The translations under genes were made by a program, and so were the position numbers. 64,000 nucleotides of DNA. Origin: Catellatospora bangladeshensis (GTDB lineage Bacteria > Actinomycetota > Actinomycetes > Mycobacteriales > Micromonosporaceae). The notes beneath the pieces are model-generated. The model made no database searches. It was not told where the DNA came from and saw only the letters and a list, made by a program, of their open reading frames with translations. Of this stretch, positions 49,313-56,770 are shown piece by piece (positions within the stretch are counted from its first letter, which is position 1; each line of letters begins with the position of its first letter). The DNA is taken from positions 179,606 to 243,605 of the forward strand of contig NZ_BONF01000020.1 in assembly GCF_016862575.1 (NCBI RefSeq). The letters are read 5' to 3'.

Positions 49313-49318
49313 GGTGTG

Positions 49319-50194
49319 GTGACGGTTGAACAGGCAAGACTGCTCGGCCCGGCGGAGATCCGGGAGCTGGCGGCACGGCTCGGCGTCGCGCCGACGAAGA
49401 AGTTCGGGCAGAACTTCCTGCACGACCCCAACACCATCCGGCGCATCGTCGCCGCTGCCGAGCTGGACCCGGCCGACGTCGCCGTCGAGGTCGGCCCCGG
49501 GCTCGGCTCGCTCACCCTCGGGCTGCTGCCCGCGGTGTCCCACGTGCACGCGGTCGAGATCGACCCGCCGCTGGCCGTGGCCCTGGCCGCCACCGTCGCC
49601 GAACGCGCGCCGGGTCTCACCGGGCGGCTCACCGTCCACAATGGCGACGCGATGCGGGTCACCGCGGCCGAGTTCGATCCCGCGCCCACGGCGCTGGTCG
49701 CGAACCTGCCGTACAACGTCGCGGTGCCCGTGGTGCTGCACCTGCTCGCCGAGCTGCCCGGCATCCGGCACGGGCTGGTCATGGTGCAGAAGGAGGTCGC
49801 CGACCGGCTCACCGCCCCGCCCGGCGGCCGGATCTACGGTGTGCCGTCGGTGAAGCTCGCCTGGTACGCGTCCTCGCGCCAGGCCGGGAAGGTGCCGCCC
49901 GCGGTGTTCTGGCCGGTGCCCAACGTCGACTCCGGACTGGTGTCGTTCACCCGGCGCGAACCGCCCCGCGGCGACGTCGCCCGCGAGGAGGTCTTCGCGG
50001 TGGTGGACGCCGCGTTCGCGCAGCGCCGCAAGACGCTGCGCGCGGCGCTGGCCGGCTGGGCGGGCAGCGCGCCCGCGGCGGAGGAGCTGCTCCGCGCCGC
50101 CGGCATCGACCCGGCCACCCGCGGCGAGCAGCTCGACGTACACGCCTTCGCGGCGCTCGCCGCCGCGCGTAGCCGGGTCCGGGGCGGCCAGTAG
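49319..50194 (+). CDS. rsmA: 16S rRNA adenine-1518/1519 dimethyltransferase (KsgA)
   Basis: 291 aa. [23 protein letters not shown] (FGQNFL), SAM-binding [21 protein letters not shown] and the catalytic [10 protein letters not shown] identify it, with [12 protein letters not shown] later. It dimethylates two adjacent adenines near the 3' end of 16S rRNA. Orthologue of Rv1010. ispE follows 10 nt later with its own -10. Confidence 0.95.
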   Translation: MTVEQARLLGPAEIRELAARLGVAPTKKFGQNFLHDPNTIRRIVAAAELDPADVAVEVGPGLGSLTLGLLPAVSHVHAVEIDPPLAVALAATVAERAPGLTGRLTVHNGDAMRVTAAEFDPAPTALVANLPYNVAVPVVLHLLAELPGIRHGLVMVQKEVADRLTAPPGGRIYGVPSVKLAWYASSRQAGKVPPAVFWPVPNVDSGLVSFTRREPPRGDVAREEVFAVVDAAFAQRRKTLRAALAGWAGSAPAAEELLRAAGIDPATRGEQLDVHAFAALAAARSRVRGGQ

Positions 50195-50197
50195 GCT
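50192..50197 (+). promoter_or_regulatory. -10 hexamer TAGGCT of ispE
   Basis: TAGGCT lies 7 nt before the GTG at 50205, overlapping the rsmA stop codon; gives ispE a leaderless promoter inside the operon. Confidence 0.5.
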
Positions 50198-50204
50198 GGG
50201 CGGC

Positions 50205-51161
50205 GTGACAGAGGCGTGGACGCTCGGCGGCGACGACGATGACCTGGCAGGAGCCTCGTCAGGCCCGGTCCGGGTCAGGGTGCCCGCGAAGATCAACCTC
50301 CACCTGGGGGTCGGCCCGCTGCGCCCCGACGGCTACCACGAGCTGCACACCGTGTACCACGCGATCTCGGTCTACGACGAGGTCACCGCGCGGCCCGGGG
50401 ACACGCTGAGCCTGACCATGCAGGGTGAGGGCGTCGGCGAGCTGGAGCTGGACGACAGCAACCTGGTCATCCGCGCCGCGCACGCGCTGGCCGCCTCCGC
50501 CAAGGTCCCGGCGCGGGCGCGGCTGCACCTGCGCAAGTCGATCCCGCTGGCGGGCGGCCTGGCGGGCGGCTCCGCGGACGCGGCGGCGACGCTGGTCGCC
50601 TGCGACGCCCTGTGGGGCACCGGCCTGAGCCGCGAGGAGCTGGCCCGGATCGCCGCCACGCTCGGCTCGGACGTGCCGTTCCTGCTGTACGGCGGCACCG
50701 CCCTGGGCACCGGCCACGGCGAGGCGGTCAGCCCGGTGCTGGCCCGCGCCCACCGCTGGCACTGGGTGGTCGCCATCGCCGAGGGCGGCCTGTCCACCCC
50801 GCAGGTGTACGGCGAACTGGACCGCATGCGCGCGGCCGGCTCGGCGCCCGCCCCGCTGGGCTCCAGCGACGACCTGCTGAGCGCGCTGCGCCAGCGTGAC
50901 CCGGCGGTGCTCGGCGCGGCGCTGGGCAACGACCTGCAACCCGCCGCGCTGTCGCTGCGCCCGGCGCTGGCCGACACGCTGGACGTGGGCGAGAAGGCGG
51001 GCGCGCTCGCCGGTCTCGTCTCCGGCAGCGGCCCGACCTGCGTGTTCCTGGTGCGCGACGAGGCACACGGCGGCGACCTCTCCGACGCGCTGCGCGAGTC
51101 CGGGCTGTGCCGGGCCGTGCAGCAGGCGTACGGAGCGGTGCTCGGCGCCCGGATAGGCTGA
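50205..51161 (+). CDS. ispE: 4-diphosphocytidyl-2-C-methyl-D-erythritol kinase
   Basis: 318 aa GHMP kinase of the MEP isoprenoid pathway. VRVPAKINLHLGVGPLRPDGYHEL at the start (AKINLxL), the ATP loop PLAGGLAGGSADAAATL near 118, and a late GLVSGSGPTCVFL. About 25 N-terminal residues (TEAWTLGGDDDDLAGAS) are extra and acidic. It phosphorylates CDP-methylerythritol. Follows rsmA as in Rv1010-Rv1011. Confidence 0.94.
   Translation: MTEAWTLGGDDDDLAGASSGPVRVRVPAKINLHLGVGPLRPDGYHELHTVYHAISVYDEVTARPGDTLSLTMQGEGVGELELDDSNLVIRAAHALAASAKVPARARLHLRKSIPLAGGLAGGSADAAATLVACDALWGTGLSREELARIAATLGSDVPFLLYGGTALGTGHGEAVSPVLARAHRWHWVVAIAEGGLSTPQVYGELDRMRAAGSAPAPLGSSDDLLSALRQRDPAVLGAALGNDLQPAALSLRPALADTLDVGEKAGALAGLVSGSGPTCVFLVRDEAHGGDLSDALRESGLCRAVQQAYGAVLGARIG
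51154..51159 (+). promoter_or_regulatory. -10 hexamer TAGGCT of the ABC-F gene
   Basis: TAGGCT lies 9 nt before the ATG at 51169, overlapping the end of ispE. Confidence 0.4.
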
Positions 51162-51168
51162 CCACACC

Positions 51169-52971
51169 ATGGCCAACATCATCAATCTGGACCGGGTCGG
51201 CAAGGGCTACGGCCCGACCGGCCCGCTGCTCACCGACGTCTCCCTCGGCCTCGACGACGCCGACCGGATCGGCGTGGTGGGCCTCAACGGCTCCGGCAAG
51301 TCGACGCTGCTGCGGATGCTGACCAAGGCCGAGGAGCCGGACTCCGGCCGCGTCACGCACCGCCGCGACCTGCGCGTCTCCGCGCTACCGCAGGCGCTGG
51401 AGCTGTCCCCGGGCGCGACCGTGCGCGACGTGGTGCTGGGCGACGCCTGGCTGCCCGCCGCGTTCGAGGCCGAGCACGAGTGGGCCGGTGACGCGGGCGT
51501 GCGCGCCATCCTCGACGGCCTCGGCATGCCCGGCCTGGGCCTGGACACCCCGGTCGGCCCGATGTCCGGTGGCGAGCGGCGGCGCATCGCGCTCGCGGCG
51601 CTGCTGGTGCGCCCGGCCGACCTGCTGATCCTTGACGAGCCCACCAACCACCTCGACATCGCGGGGGTGAACTGGCTGGCCCGCTACCTCAACGAGCGGC
51701 TCAAGGGCGCGCTCGTGGTGGTCACCCACGACCGGTGGTTCCTCGACGGGGTCTGCAACCGCATCTGGGAGGTCGCCGACCAGCAGGTACGCGCCTACGA
51801 CGGCGGCTTCGCCGCGTGGATCCTGGCCCGCGCCGAGCGGGAGCGGGTCGCCGCGGTGACCGAGTCCCGGCGGCAGAACCTGCTCCGCAAGGAGATCGCC
51901 TGGCTGCGCCGCGGCCCGCCGGCCCGGACCTCGAAGCCGAAGTTCCGCATCGACGCCGCGAACGCGCTGATCGCCGACGTGCCCGCGCCCCGCGACCAGG
52001 TGACGCTGGCGAAGCTGGCCACCGCCCGGCTGGGCCGCCAGGTGTACGAGCTGGACGACGTCACCCTGCACGCGGGCCCGAAGCTGATCCTCGACCACGT
52101 GACCTGGCACGTCGGCCCCGGTGACCGGATCGCCCTGCTCGGCGCGAACGGCGCGGGCAAGTCGACGCTGCTGCGGCTGCTGGCCCGGGTCACCGACGCG
52201 CCCGGCTTCCGGGCCGGGCAGACCGTGCGCCCCGCGTTCCTGTCCCAGGAGCTGGCCGAGCTGCCCGGCGAGCTGCGCCTGCTGGAGGCCGTCGAGCAGG
52301 TGGCCCGGCGGGTCAAGCTCGGCGACCGGGAGCTGTCCGCGGCCCAGCTCGCCGAGGTGTTCGGCTTCACCGACCGGCGGGTGTGGACGCCCGTCGCGGA
52401 CCTGTCCGGTGGCGAGCGCCGCCGCCTGCAGCTGCTGCGCCTGCTCGCGGGCGAGCCGAACGTGCTCATCCTCGACGAGCCCACCAACGACCTGGACACC
52501 GACACCCTGGCCTCGCTGGAGGACCTGCTCGACACCTGGCCCGGCACGATGATCGTGGCCAGCCACGACCGCTACCTCGTCGAGCGCGTCTGCGACCAGG
52601 TGTACGCCCTGCTCGGCAACGCGAAACTGCGCCACCTCCCGGGCGGCGTGGACGAGTACCTCGCGCTCGTCGACGCCGACGCCGCGCCGCGGCCCGGTGG
52701 GACGGCGGCGGCCGCCGCCCAGCCCAAGGCCGAGCGGACCGGCGGGCCGAGCGCGGGGGAGATCCGGGCGGCGAAGAAGGAGTCGTCCCGCATCGAGCGG
52801 CAACTGGAGAAGCTCAACCAGCGCGAGGAGAAGCTGCACGCGCAGATGGCCGAGCACGCCACCGACTTCGCGAAGATCGCCGAGCTGGACGCGAGCCTCA
52901 AGGCGCTGCAGGACGAGCGGGGGCTGCTGGAGGACGAGTGGCTCAACCTGGCGGAGCTGCTCTCGGAGTAG
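51169..52971 (+). CDS. ABC-F family ATPase (Uup/EttA-like)
   Basis: 600 aa with two ABC domains and no membrane part. First: GLNGSGKST, SGGERRRIALAALLV, LLILDEPTNHLDI. Second: GANGAGKST, SGGERRRLQLLRLL, LILDEPTNDLDTDTL. The linker between (about residues 225-300) includes the basic RRQNLLRKEIAWLRRGPPARTSK. The C-terminus is a coiled coil (ESSRIERQLEKLNQREEKLHAQMAEH) as in Uup, which binds DNA or ribosomes. ABC-F proteins act on the ribosome in translation; some give antibiotic resistance, but nothing here indicates that. Confidence 0.92.
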   Translation: MANIINLDRVGKGYGPTGPLLTDVSLGLDDADRIGVVGLNGSGKSTLLRMLTKAEEPDSGRVTHRRDLRVSALPQALELSPGATVRDVVLGDAWLPAAFEAEHEWAGDAGVRAILDGLGMPGLGLDTPVGPMSGGERRRIALAALLVRPADLLILDEPTNHLDIAGVNWLARYLNERLKGALVVVTHDRWFLDGVCNRIWEVADQQVRAYDGGFAAWILARAERERVAAVTESRRQNLLRKEIAWLRRGPPARTSKPKFRIDAANALIADVPAPRDQVTLAKLATARLGRQVYELDDVTLHAGPKLILDHVTWHVGPGDRIALLGANGAGKSTLLRLLARVTDAPGFRAGQTVRPAFLSQELAELPGELRLLEAVEQVARRVKLGDRELSAAQLAEVFGFTDRRVWTPVADLSGGERRRLQLLRLLAGEPNVLILDEPTNDLDTDTLASLEDLLDTWPGTMIVASHDRYLVERVCDQVYALLGNAKLRHLPGGVDEYLALVDADAAPRPGGTAAAAAQPKAERTGGPSAGEIRAAKKESSRIERQLEKLNQREEKLHAQMAEHATDFAKIAELDASLKALQDERGLLEDEWLNLAELLSE

Positions 52972-53036
52972 CTCCGCGGGGGCGGCCTGATAGCCTCACG
53001 CCGCCCCTGACCCCTCGTACCACCCGGAGCCGCGAC

Positions 53037-53498
53037 ATGGCCTCGCACATGCCCGTCAACCACTCCCTGCGCCCGCTCTACCGCGGGCTGGCCCTGCTCG
53101 CGGGGCTGTTCGTGCTGGCGTTCGGGGTGCTCGGCTACCTGGAGACCCAGGGCGAGCCGCTCTTCGGCCAGGGCGACGCCCGCGCGCTCGGCCTGCGCAC
53201 CAACCCCGCGTTCGCGTACGCCAGCCTCGGCGCGGGCGTCGCGGTGCTGCTCGCCACGCTCGTCGGCCGCAACCTGGACCGGTTCGTGAACATGTGGGTC
53301 GGCGCCGGGTTCCTCATCGCGGGCACCGCCATGATGCTGCTGATGCGCACCGAGTCCAACGTGCTCAACTTCACGATGGCCACCTGCCTCGTGTCGTACC
53401 TGATCGGCTCGGTGCTGTTCACCGCCGGCATGTACGTCAAGGTCGGCTCGGCCGCGAAGGCCGCCGCCGAGCAGGCCCACCGCCAGGGCGCGCACTGA
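53037..53498 (+). CDS. DUF4383 membrane protein, copy 1
   Basis: 153 aa, four helices. MPVNHSLRPLYRGLALLAGLFVLAFGVLGYLETQGEPLFGQGDARALGLRTNPAFA carries the family's Arg-rich start, G-x-x-G helix and LGLRTNPAFAxxS motif; then GRNLDRFVNMWVGAGFLIAG and VLNFTMATCLVSYLIGSVLFTAGMY. Function unknown. GGAG precedes the ATG by 7-8 nt. Followed 49 nt later by a paralogue. Confidence 0.85.
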   Translation: MASHMPVNHSLRPLYRGLALLAGLFVLAFGVLGYLETQGEPLFGQGDARALGLRTNPAFAYASLGAGVAVLLATLVGRNLDRFVNMWVGAGFLIAGTAMMLLMRTESNVLNFTMATCLVSYLIGSVLFTAGMYVKVGSAAKAAAEQAHRQGAH

Positions 53499-53547
53499 AT
53501 CGGTCGTTTCGGTCCCGCCGGGACACTTCCGGCGGGACACTGGCCGT

Positions 53548-54042
53548 ATGCACCTACCGCTCAATCACCGGCTGCGGCCGCAATGGCGTTTCCTGGCGGG
53601 ACTGTGCGGGGCGTACCTGCTGGTGTTCGGCATCGTCGGCGCCGTCCGCTCCGCCGGTGAGCCGTTCTTCAGCCGGGCCGACACCGACGCTCTCGGGCTC
53701 AAGACGAACCCGGCGTTCGCGTGGCTGTCCATCATCGTCGGCGCCGTCGTGCTCGGCGGGGCGTTCATCGGCCGCAACGTCGACCACTGGATCAACATGA
53801 TCGGTGGTGCGGTGTTCCTGCTCGCCGGCCTGTTCATGCTGCTGCTGATGCAGACCCCGGCGAACAAGCTCAACTTCGAGGTGGCCACCACGGTGGTCTC
53901 GTTCATCATCGGCACGATCCTGCTGATCGCCGGGATGTACGGGAAGGTCGGCACCCCCGCCGAGGCCATCGCCGAAGAGGTGCTGCGGCACAGCACCCGC
54001 CCCGGGGACAAGTTCGCCGTCAAACCGCACGCGAACAAGTAG
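53548..54042 (+). CDS. DUF4383 membrane protein, copy 2
   Basis: 164 aa. Same layout as copy 1: MHLPLNHRLRPQWRFLAGLCGAYLLVFGIVGAV, DALGLKTNPAFAWLSIIVG, GRNVDHWINMIGGAVFLLAG, KLNFEVATTVVSFIIGTILLIAGMYGKVG. The two form a clear tandem duplication, roughly half identical by eye. The tail (EEVLRHSTRPGDKFAVKPHANK) is longer and basic. Converges on the tetR gene with a 3-nt gap. Confidence 0.85.
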   Translation: MHLPLNHRLRPQWRFLAGLCGAYLLVFGIVGAVRSAGEPFFSRADTDALGLKTNPAFAWLSIIVGAVVLGGAFIGRNVDHWINMIGGAVFLLAGLFMLLLMQTPANKLNFEVATTVVSFIIGTILLIAGMYGKVGTPAEAIAEEVLRHSTRPGDKFAVKPHANK

Positions 54043-54045
54043 GGC

Positions 54046-54723
54046 TTACTTCTTGTCCTTGCGGGTCAGCAGGGCGGGCTTGGCCTCCAGGTGGGACAGG
54101 CCGTTCCAGCACAGGTTCACCAGGTGCGCGGCCACCGTCTCCTTGCGCGGCTTGCGCACCTCCAGCCACCAGCGGCCGGTCAGCGCCACCATGCCCACCA
54201 GCGCCTGCGAGTACAGCTCGGCGAGCTTCGGGTCGTAGCCCCGCGTCTTGAACTCGGCGCCCAGGATGTGCTCCACCTGGTGCGCGACGTCGTTCAGCAC
54301 CGAGGAGAAGTTGCCCGACGAGGACATCACCGGCGACTCGCGCACCAGCACGCGGAAGCCGTTGGTCTCCTCCTCGATGTAGTCCAGCAGCGCCAGCGCC
54401 GCCTGCTCCAGCAGCTCCCGCGGGTGCCCCGCGGTCAGCGCGGTGGTGATCCGGGTCAGCAGCGAGGTGACCTCGCGGTCCACCACGACGGCGTACAGGC
54501 CCTCCTTGCCGCCGAAGTGTTCGTACACCACGGGCTTGGAGACCTTGGCCCGCGACGCGATCTCCTCGATGGACGTCGCGTCGAACCCCCGCTCGGCGAA
54601 CAGCTGGCGGCCCACCGCGATCAGCTGCTCGCGCCGCTGGGAGAAGCTCATCCGCACCCGGGACCCGGCCTTCGGAGGCGCGGCCTGCCGGGCCGGCCTG
54701 GTCTCGCGTACGTCGTCAGCCAC
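54046..54723 (-). CDS. TetR-family regulator beside the desaturase
   Basis: 225 aa. HTH: RREQLIAVGRQLFAERGFDATSIEEIASRAKVSKPVVYEHFGGKEGLYAVVVDRE; the rest is a helical ligand domain with GFRVLVRESPVMSSSGNFSSVLND. Acidic-basic N-tail of about 25 residues. Sits downstream of a desaturase gene on the same strand and near glmU, the place of Rv1019 in M. tuberculosis. It may repress the desaturase via TACG-N4-CGTA sites at 55814; inferred. Start GTG 54723 with AGGA 7 nt upstream, both within a hairpin. Confidence 0.87.
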   Translation of the reverse strand: MADDVRETRPARQAAPPKAGSRVRMSFSQRREQLIAVGRQLFAERGFDATSIEEIASRAKVSKPVVYEHFGGKEGLYAVVVDREVTSLLTRITTALTAGHPRELLEQAALALLDYIEEETNGFRVLVRESPVMSSSGNFSSVLNDVAHQVEHILGAEFKTRGYDPKLAELYSQALVGMVALTGRWWLEVRKPRKETVAAHLVNLCWNGLSHLEAKPALLTRKDKK

Positions 54724-54755
54724 GCCCCCATCCTGCCAGGAGGACGGGGGCGTGG
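54720..54755 (-). promoter_or_regulatory. Hairpin over the tetR ribosome site and start codon
   Basis: CCACGCCCCC followed by ATCCT at 54720-54734 pairs with 54741-54755 with one mismatch. In the minus-strand RNA the stem contains both the AGGA and the GTG start of tetR. It could lower tetR translation relative to the desaturase, or act as a terminator; there is no T-run. Confidence 0.5.
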
Positions 54756-54779
54756 CCGGACTGCCTGTGGTCTCTACCG

Positions 54780-55769
54780 TCACCGGGCCAGCTTGGGCTG
54801 GGCGTCGCGGTCGATCATCTTGGCCTTGACCCGCTCGACCTTCGGCCACTTCACGTTGGTGGCCCAGCCGAACTTCTCGAACAGCCAGATCACCCGGGCC
54901 GAGATGTCGATCTGGCCGCGCAGCACGCCGTGCCGGGCACAGGTCGGGTCCGAGTGGTGCAGGTTGTGCCAGCTCTCGCCGAACGACAGGATCGCCAGCG
55001 GCCAGAAGTTCGACGCCTTGTCACCCTCGCGCATCTCGAACGGGCGCTCGCCGTACACGTGGCACACCGAGTTGATGGACCAGGTGACGTGGTGCAGCAG
55101 ACCGATGCGGATCAGGCCGGCCCAGAAGAACGCGGTCAGCGCGCCCTGCCACGACCAGGTCACCAGGCCGCCGACGACGGCCGGGGCGAACGCGGTGGTC
55201 AGCGACAGCAGGCCGAACAGCTTGTCGACCTTCTGGATGTCCTTGTCGGCGACCAGGTCCGGCGCGAAGCGGGCCCGGTTGGACAGCTCACGGGCGAACA
55301 GCCAGCCGACGTGCGCGTGGAACATGCCCTTGGTCAGGCCCTTGAGCGAGTTGCCGAAGCGCCACGGCGAGTGCGGGTCGTCCTCGAGGTCGGAGTACTG
55401 GTGGTGGCGGCGGTGGTCGGCGACCCACTGGGTCGGCGAGCCCTGCACGGCCATCGCGCCCGCGACCGCCAGCGTCACCCGCAGCCAGCGGGTGGCCTTG
55501 AACGAGCTGTGCGTCAGGTAGCGGTGGTAGCCGACCGTGATGCCCAGCCCCGTCACCACGTACATCACCGCGAAGATCGCCACGTCGGTGCCGCTCAGCC
55601 AGCCGCCCCAGGCGACCGGGATCACCGCGAACAGCGCCAGGAACGGCAGGGTCACGAACGCCCAGAGCCCGATCAGGGTGCCCTTGGACTGCTGCCCCTC
55701 GGTGAGCGGCTTCTGTCCCCGCTGAGATGTGGCGGTGCCGGTGGGCGTGTCGATGGCAGTGGTGGTCAT
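54780..55769 (-). CDS. Acyl-CoA delta-9 fatty-acid desaturase
   Basis: 329 aa membrane di-iron desaturase. His boxes: GYHRYLTHSSF (HxxxxH), VADHRRHHQYSD (HxxHH) and ESWHNLHHSDPT (HxxHH), with four hydrophobic segments (TLPFLALFAVIPVAWGGWL, IFAVMYVVTGLGITVGYH and later). It introduces a double bond into stearoyl/palmitoyl-CoA, needing an electron donor such as Rv3230c-type reductase; none is here. GAGG precedes the ATG. Likely first gene of an operon with tetR. Confidence 0.93.
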   Translation of the reverse strand: MTTTAIDTPTGTATSQRGQKPLTEGQQSKGTLIGLWAFVTLPFLALFAVIPVAWGGWLSGTDVAIFAVMYVVTGLGITVGYHRYLTHSSFKATRWLRVTLAVAGAMAVQGSPTQWVADHRRHHQYSDLEDDPHSPWRFGNSLKGLTKGMFHAHVGWLFARELSNRARFAPDLVADKDIQKVDKLFGLLSLTTAFAPAVVGGLVTWSWQGALTAFFWAGLIRIGLLHHVTWSINSVCHVYGERPFEMREGDKASNFWPLAILSFGESWHNLHHSDPTCARHGVLRGQIDISARVIWLFEKFGWATNVKWPKVERVKAKMIDRDAQPKLAR

Positions 55770-55812
55770 GGCACCTCGCTGGAGCTGGGGCGGAAAGTCT
55801 GAATCGGGCTAC

Positions 55813-55841
55813 CTACGTCACCGTAACCTACGCAACCGTAG
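55813..55841. promoter_or_regulatory. Two tandem TACG-N4-CGTA palindromes before the desaturase
   Basis: TACG-TCAC-CGTA at 55814-55825 and TACG-CAAC-CGTA at 55829-55840, start to start 15 bp; the second is flanked to give CTACG/CGTAG arms. They lie 44-72 bp upstream of the desaturase ATG, in the promoter region, and suit a dimeric TetR regulator. Confidence 0.6.
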
Positions 55842-55927
55842 TTTGACAGGGGGCAGGCCCCCGAGAATTTGGTACGGCAGTCCCTACGCTGCTGGAGCGG
55901 CTGGCCGGAAGTGTCGTACGTCAGTTC

Positions 55928-55933
55928 TAACGT
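55928..55933 (+). promoter_or_regulatory. -10 hexamer TAACGT of the HTH gene at 55940
   Basis: TAACGT lies 6 nt before the GTG at 55940; leaderless. Confidence 0.45.
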
Positions 55934-55939
55934 CACCGC

Positions 55940-56650
55940 GTGGCCAAGCCGGAACTACGTGCACAGGCGGAAGTGCTGCGACAGGCGGGGTGCTCGGTGC
56001 CGGACATCGCATCGAGGCTGGGCGTCGCCCGTTCCACCGCCTTTCAATGGGTGCGTCACATACCCCTCGACTCTGATGCCGAGGCCGCCGCGCGACGCCG
56101 CGCGCACTCGCGCGCCATGACCGATGCGCGCTGGAGCGCGCACCGTGTGCAGACCGCGCAGCGCAGGGAGCTCGCGCGAGACACCGGGCAGGCGGTCGTC
56201 GGCGAGCTGACCGAACAGGATCTTGCTCTGATCGGTGCGGTGATCTTCTGGTGCGAGGGGACCAAGGAGAAGCCCTGGCGGGCGAACGACGGACGCGTGA
56301 CGATCACCAACACGGACCCCCGCCTGTTGCGGATCTTCATCCGCTTCCTGGAGTCGGCCGGAGTCAGCCGCAGCGAACTCACCTGTCGCGTGAGCATCCA
56401 CGAGACCGCCGATCCGGACGAAGCGGCGCGCTGGTGGGCGGCCGAGCTCGGCGTGCCGCTGGAGTGCTTCCGGAAAGCCACCATCAAGCGCCACCGTCCC
56501 AGCAGCTCACGACACAACCAGGGAAGCGCATACCACGGATGCCTCGTGGTGACCGCACGGCGCAGGCGCGAACTCTACTGGCGGATCGAGGGGATCATCG
56601 ACGAACTCGACCGCCGAACCGGTGCAGCATCCGCGGGCGAACCACGATAA
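55940..56650 (+). CDS. HTH protein with LAGLIDADG-like region, beside tRNA-Gln
   Basis: 236 aa. N-terminal resolvase-like HTH: PELRAQAEVLRQAGCSVPDIASRLGVARSTAFQWVRHIP. A basic linker, then LIGAVIFWCEGTKEKPWRANDGRVTITNTDPRLLRIFIRFLESAG and VSIHETADPDEAARWWAAELGV; the GAxxYWxEGxK-type helix followed by NxDPxLIRxFLRFL is a pattern common in an abundant actinobacterial family and looks like a single-motif LAGLIDADG fold. It ends 14 nt before tRNA-Gln. Function unknown; could be a domesticated or mobile homing-type protein. Codon use seems slightly less GC-biased than neighbours. Confidence 0.7.
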   Translation: MAKPELRAQAEVLRQAGCSVPDIASRLGVARSTAFQWVRHIPLDSDAEAAARRRAHSRAMTDARWSAHRVQTAQRRELARDTGQAVVGELTEQDLALIGAVIFWCEGTKEKPWRANDGRVTITNTDPRLLRIFIRFLESAGVSRSELTCRVSIHETADPDEAARWWAAELGVPLECFRKATIKRHRPSSSRHNQGSAYHGCLVVTARRRRELYWRIEGIIDELDRRTGAASAGEPR

Positions 56651-56664
56651 GCTTTGGCGCCGGA

Positions 56665-56736
56665 TGGGGCGTGGAGTAATGGCAGCTCACCAGACTTTGA
56701 ATCTGGAAGGTCCTGGTTCGAATCCAGGCGCCCCAG
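56665..56736 (+). tRNA. tRNA-Gln(TTG)
   Basis: 72 nt without encoded CCA. Acceptor TGGGGCG pairs with CGCCCCA; the weak first pair is typical of glutamine tRNA. Anticodon arm CCAGA-CTTTGAA-TCTGG, anticodon TTG (reads CAA). T arm CCTGG-TTCGAAT-CCAGG. It lies just upstream of glmU, as in other actinobacteria. Confidence 0.96.
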
Positions 56737-56770
56737 CTAGCACAGTTTCCAAATGGAAGACAGGCGTCTC

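Noticed and set aside
51169..52971. Antibiotic-resistance ABC-F protein
   Set aside because: Motifs show only the general ABC-F build with a Uup-like C-terminal coiled coil; no resistance-type linker can be told by eye.
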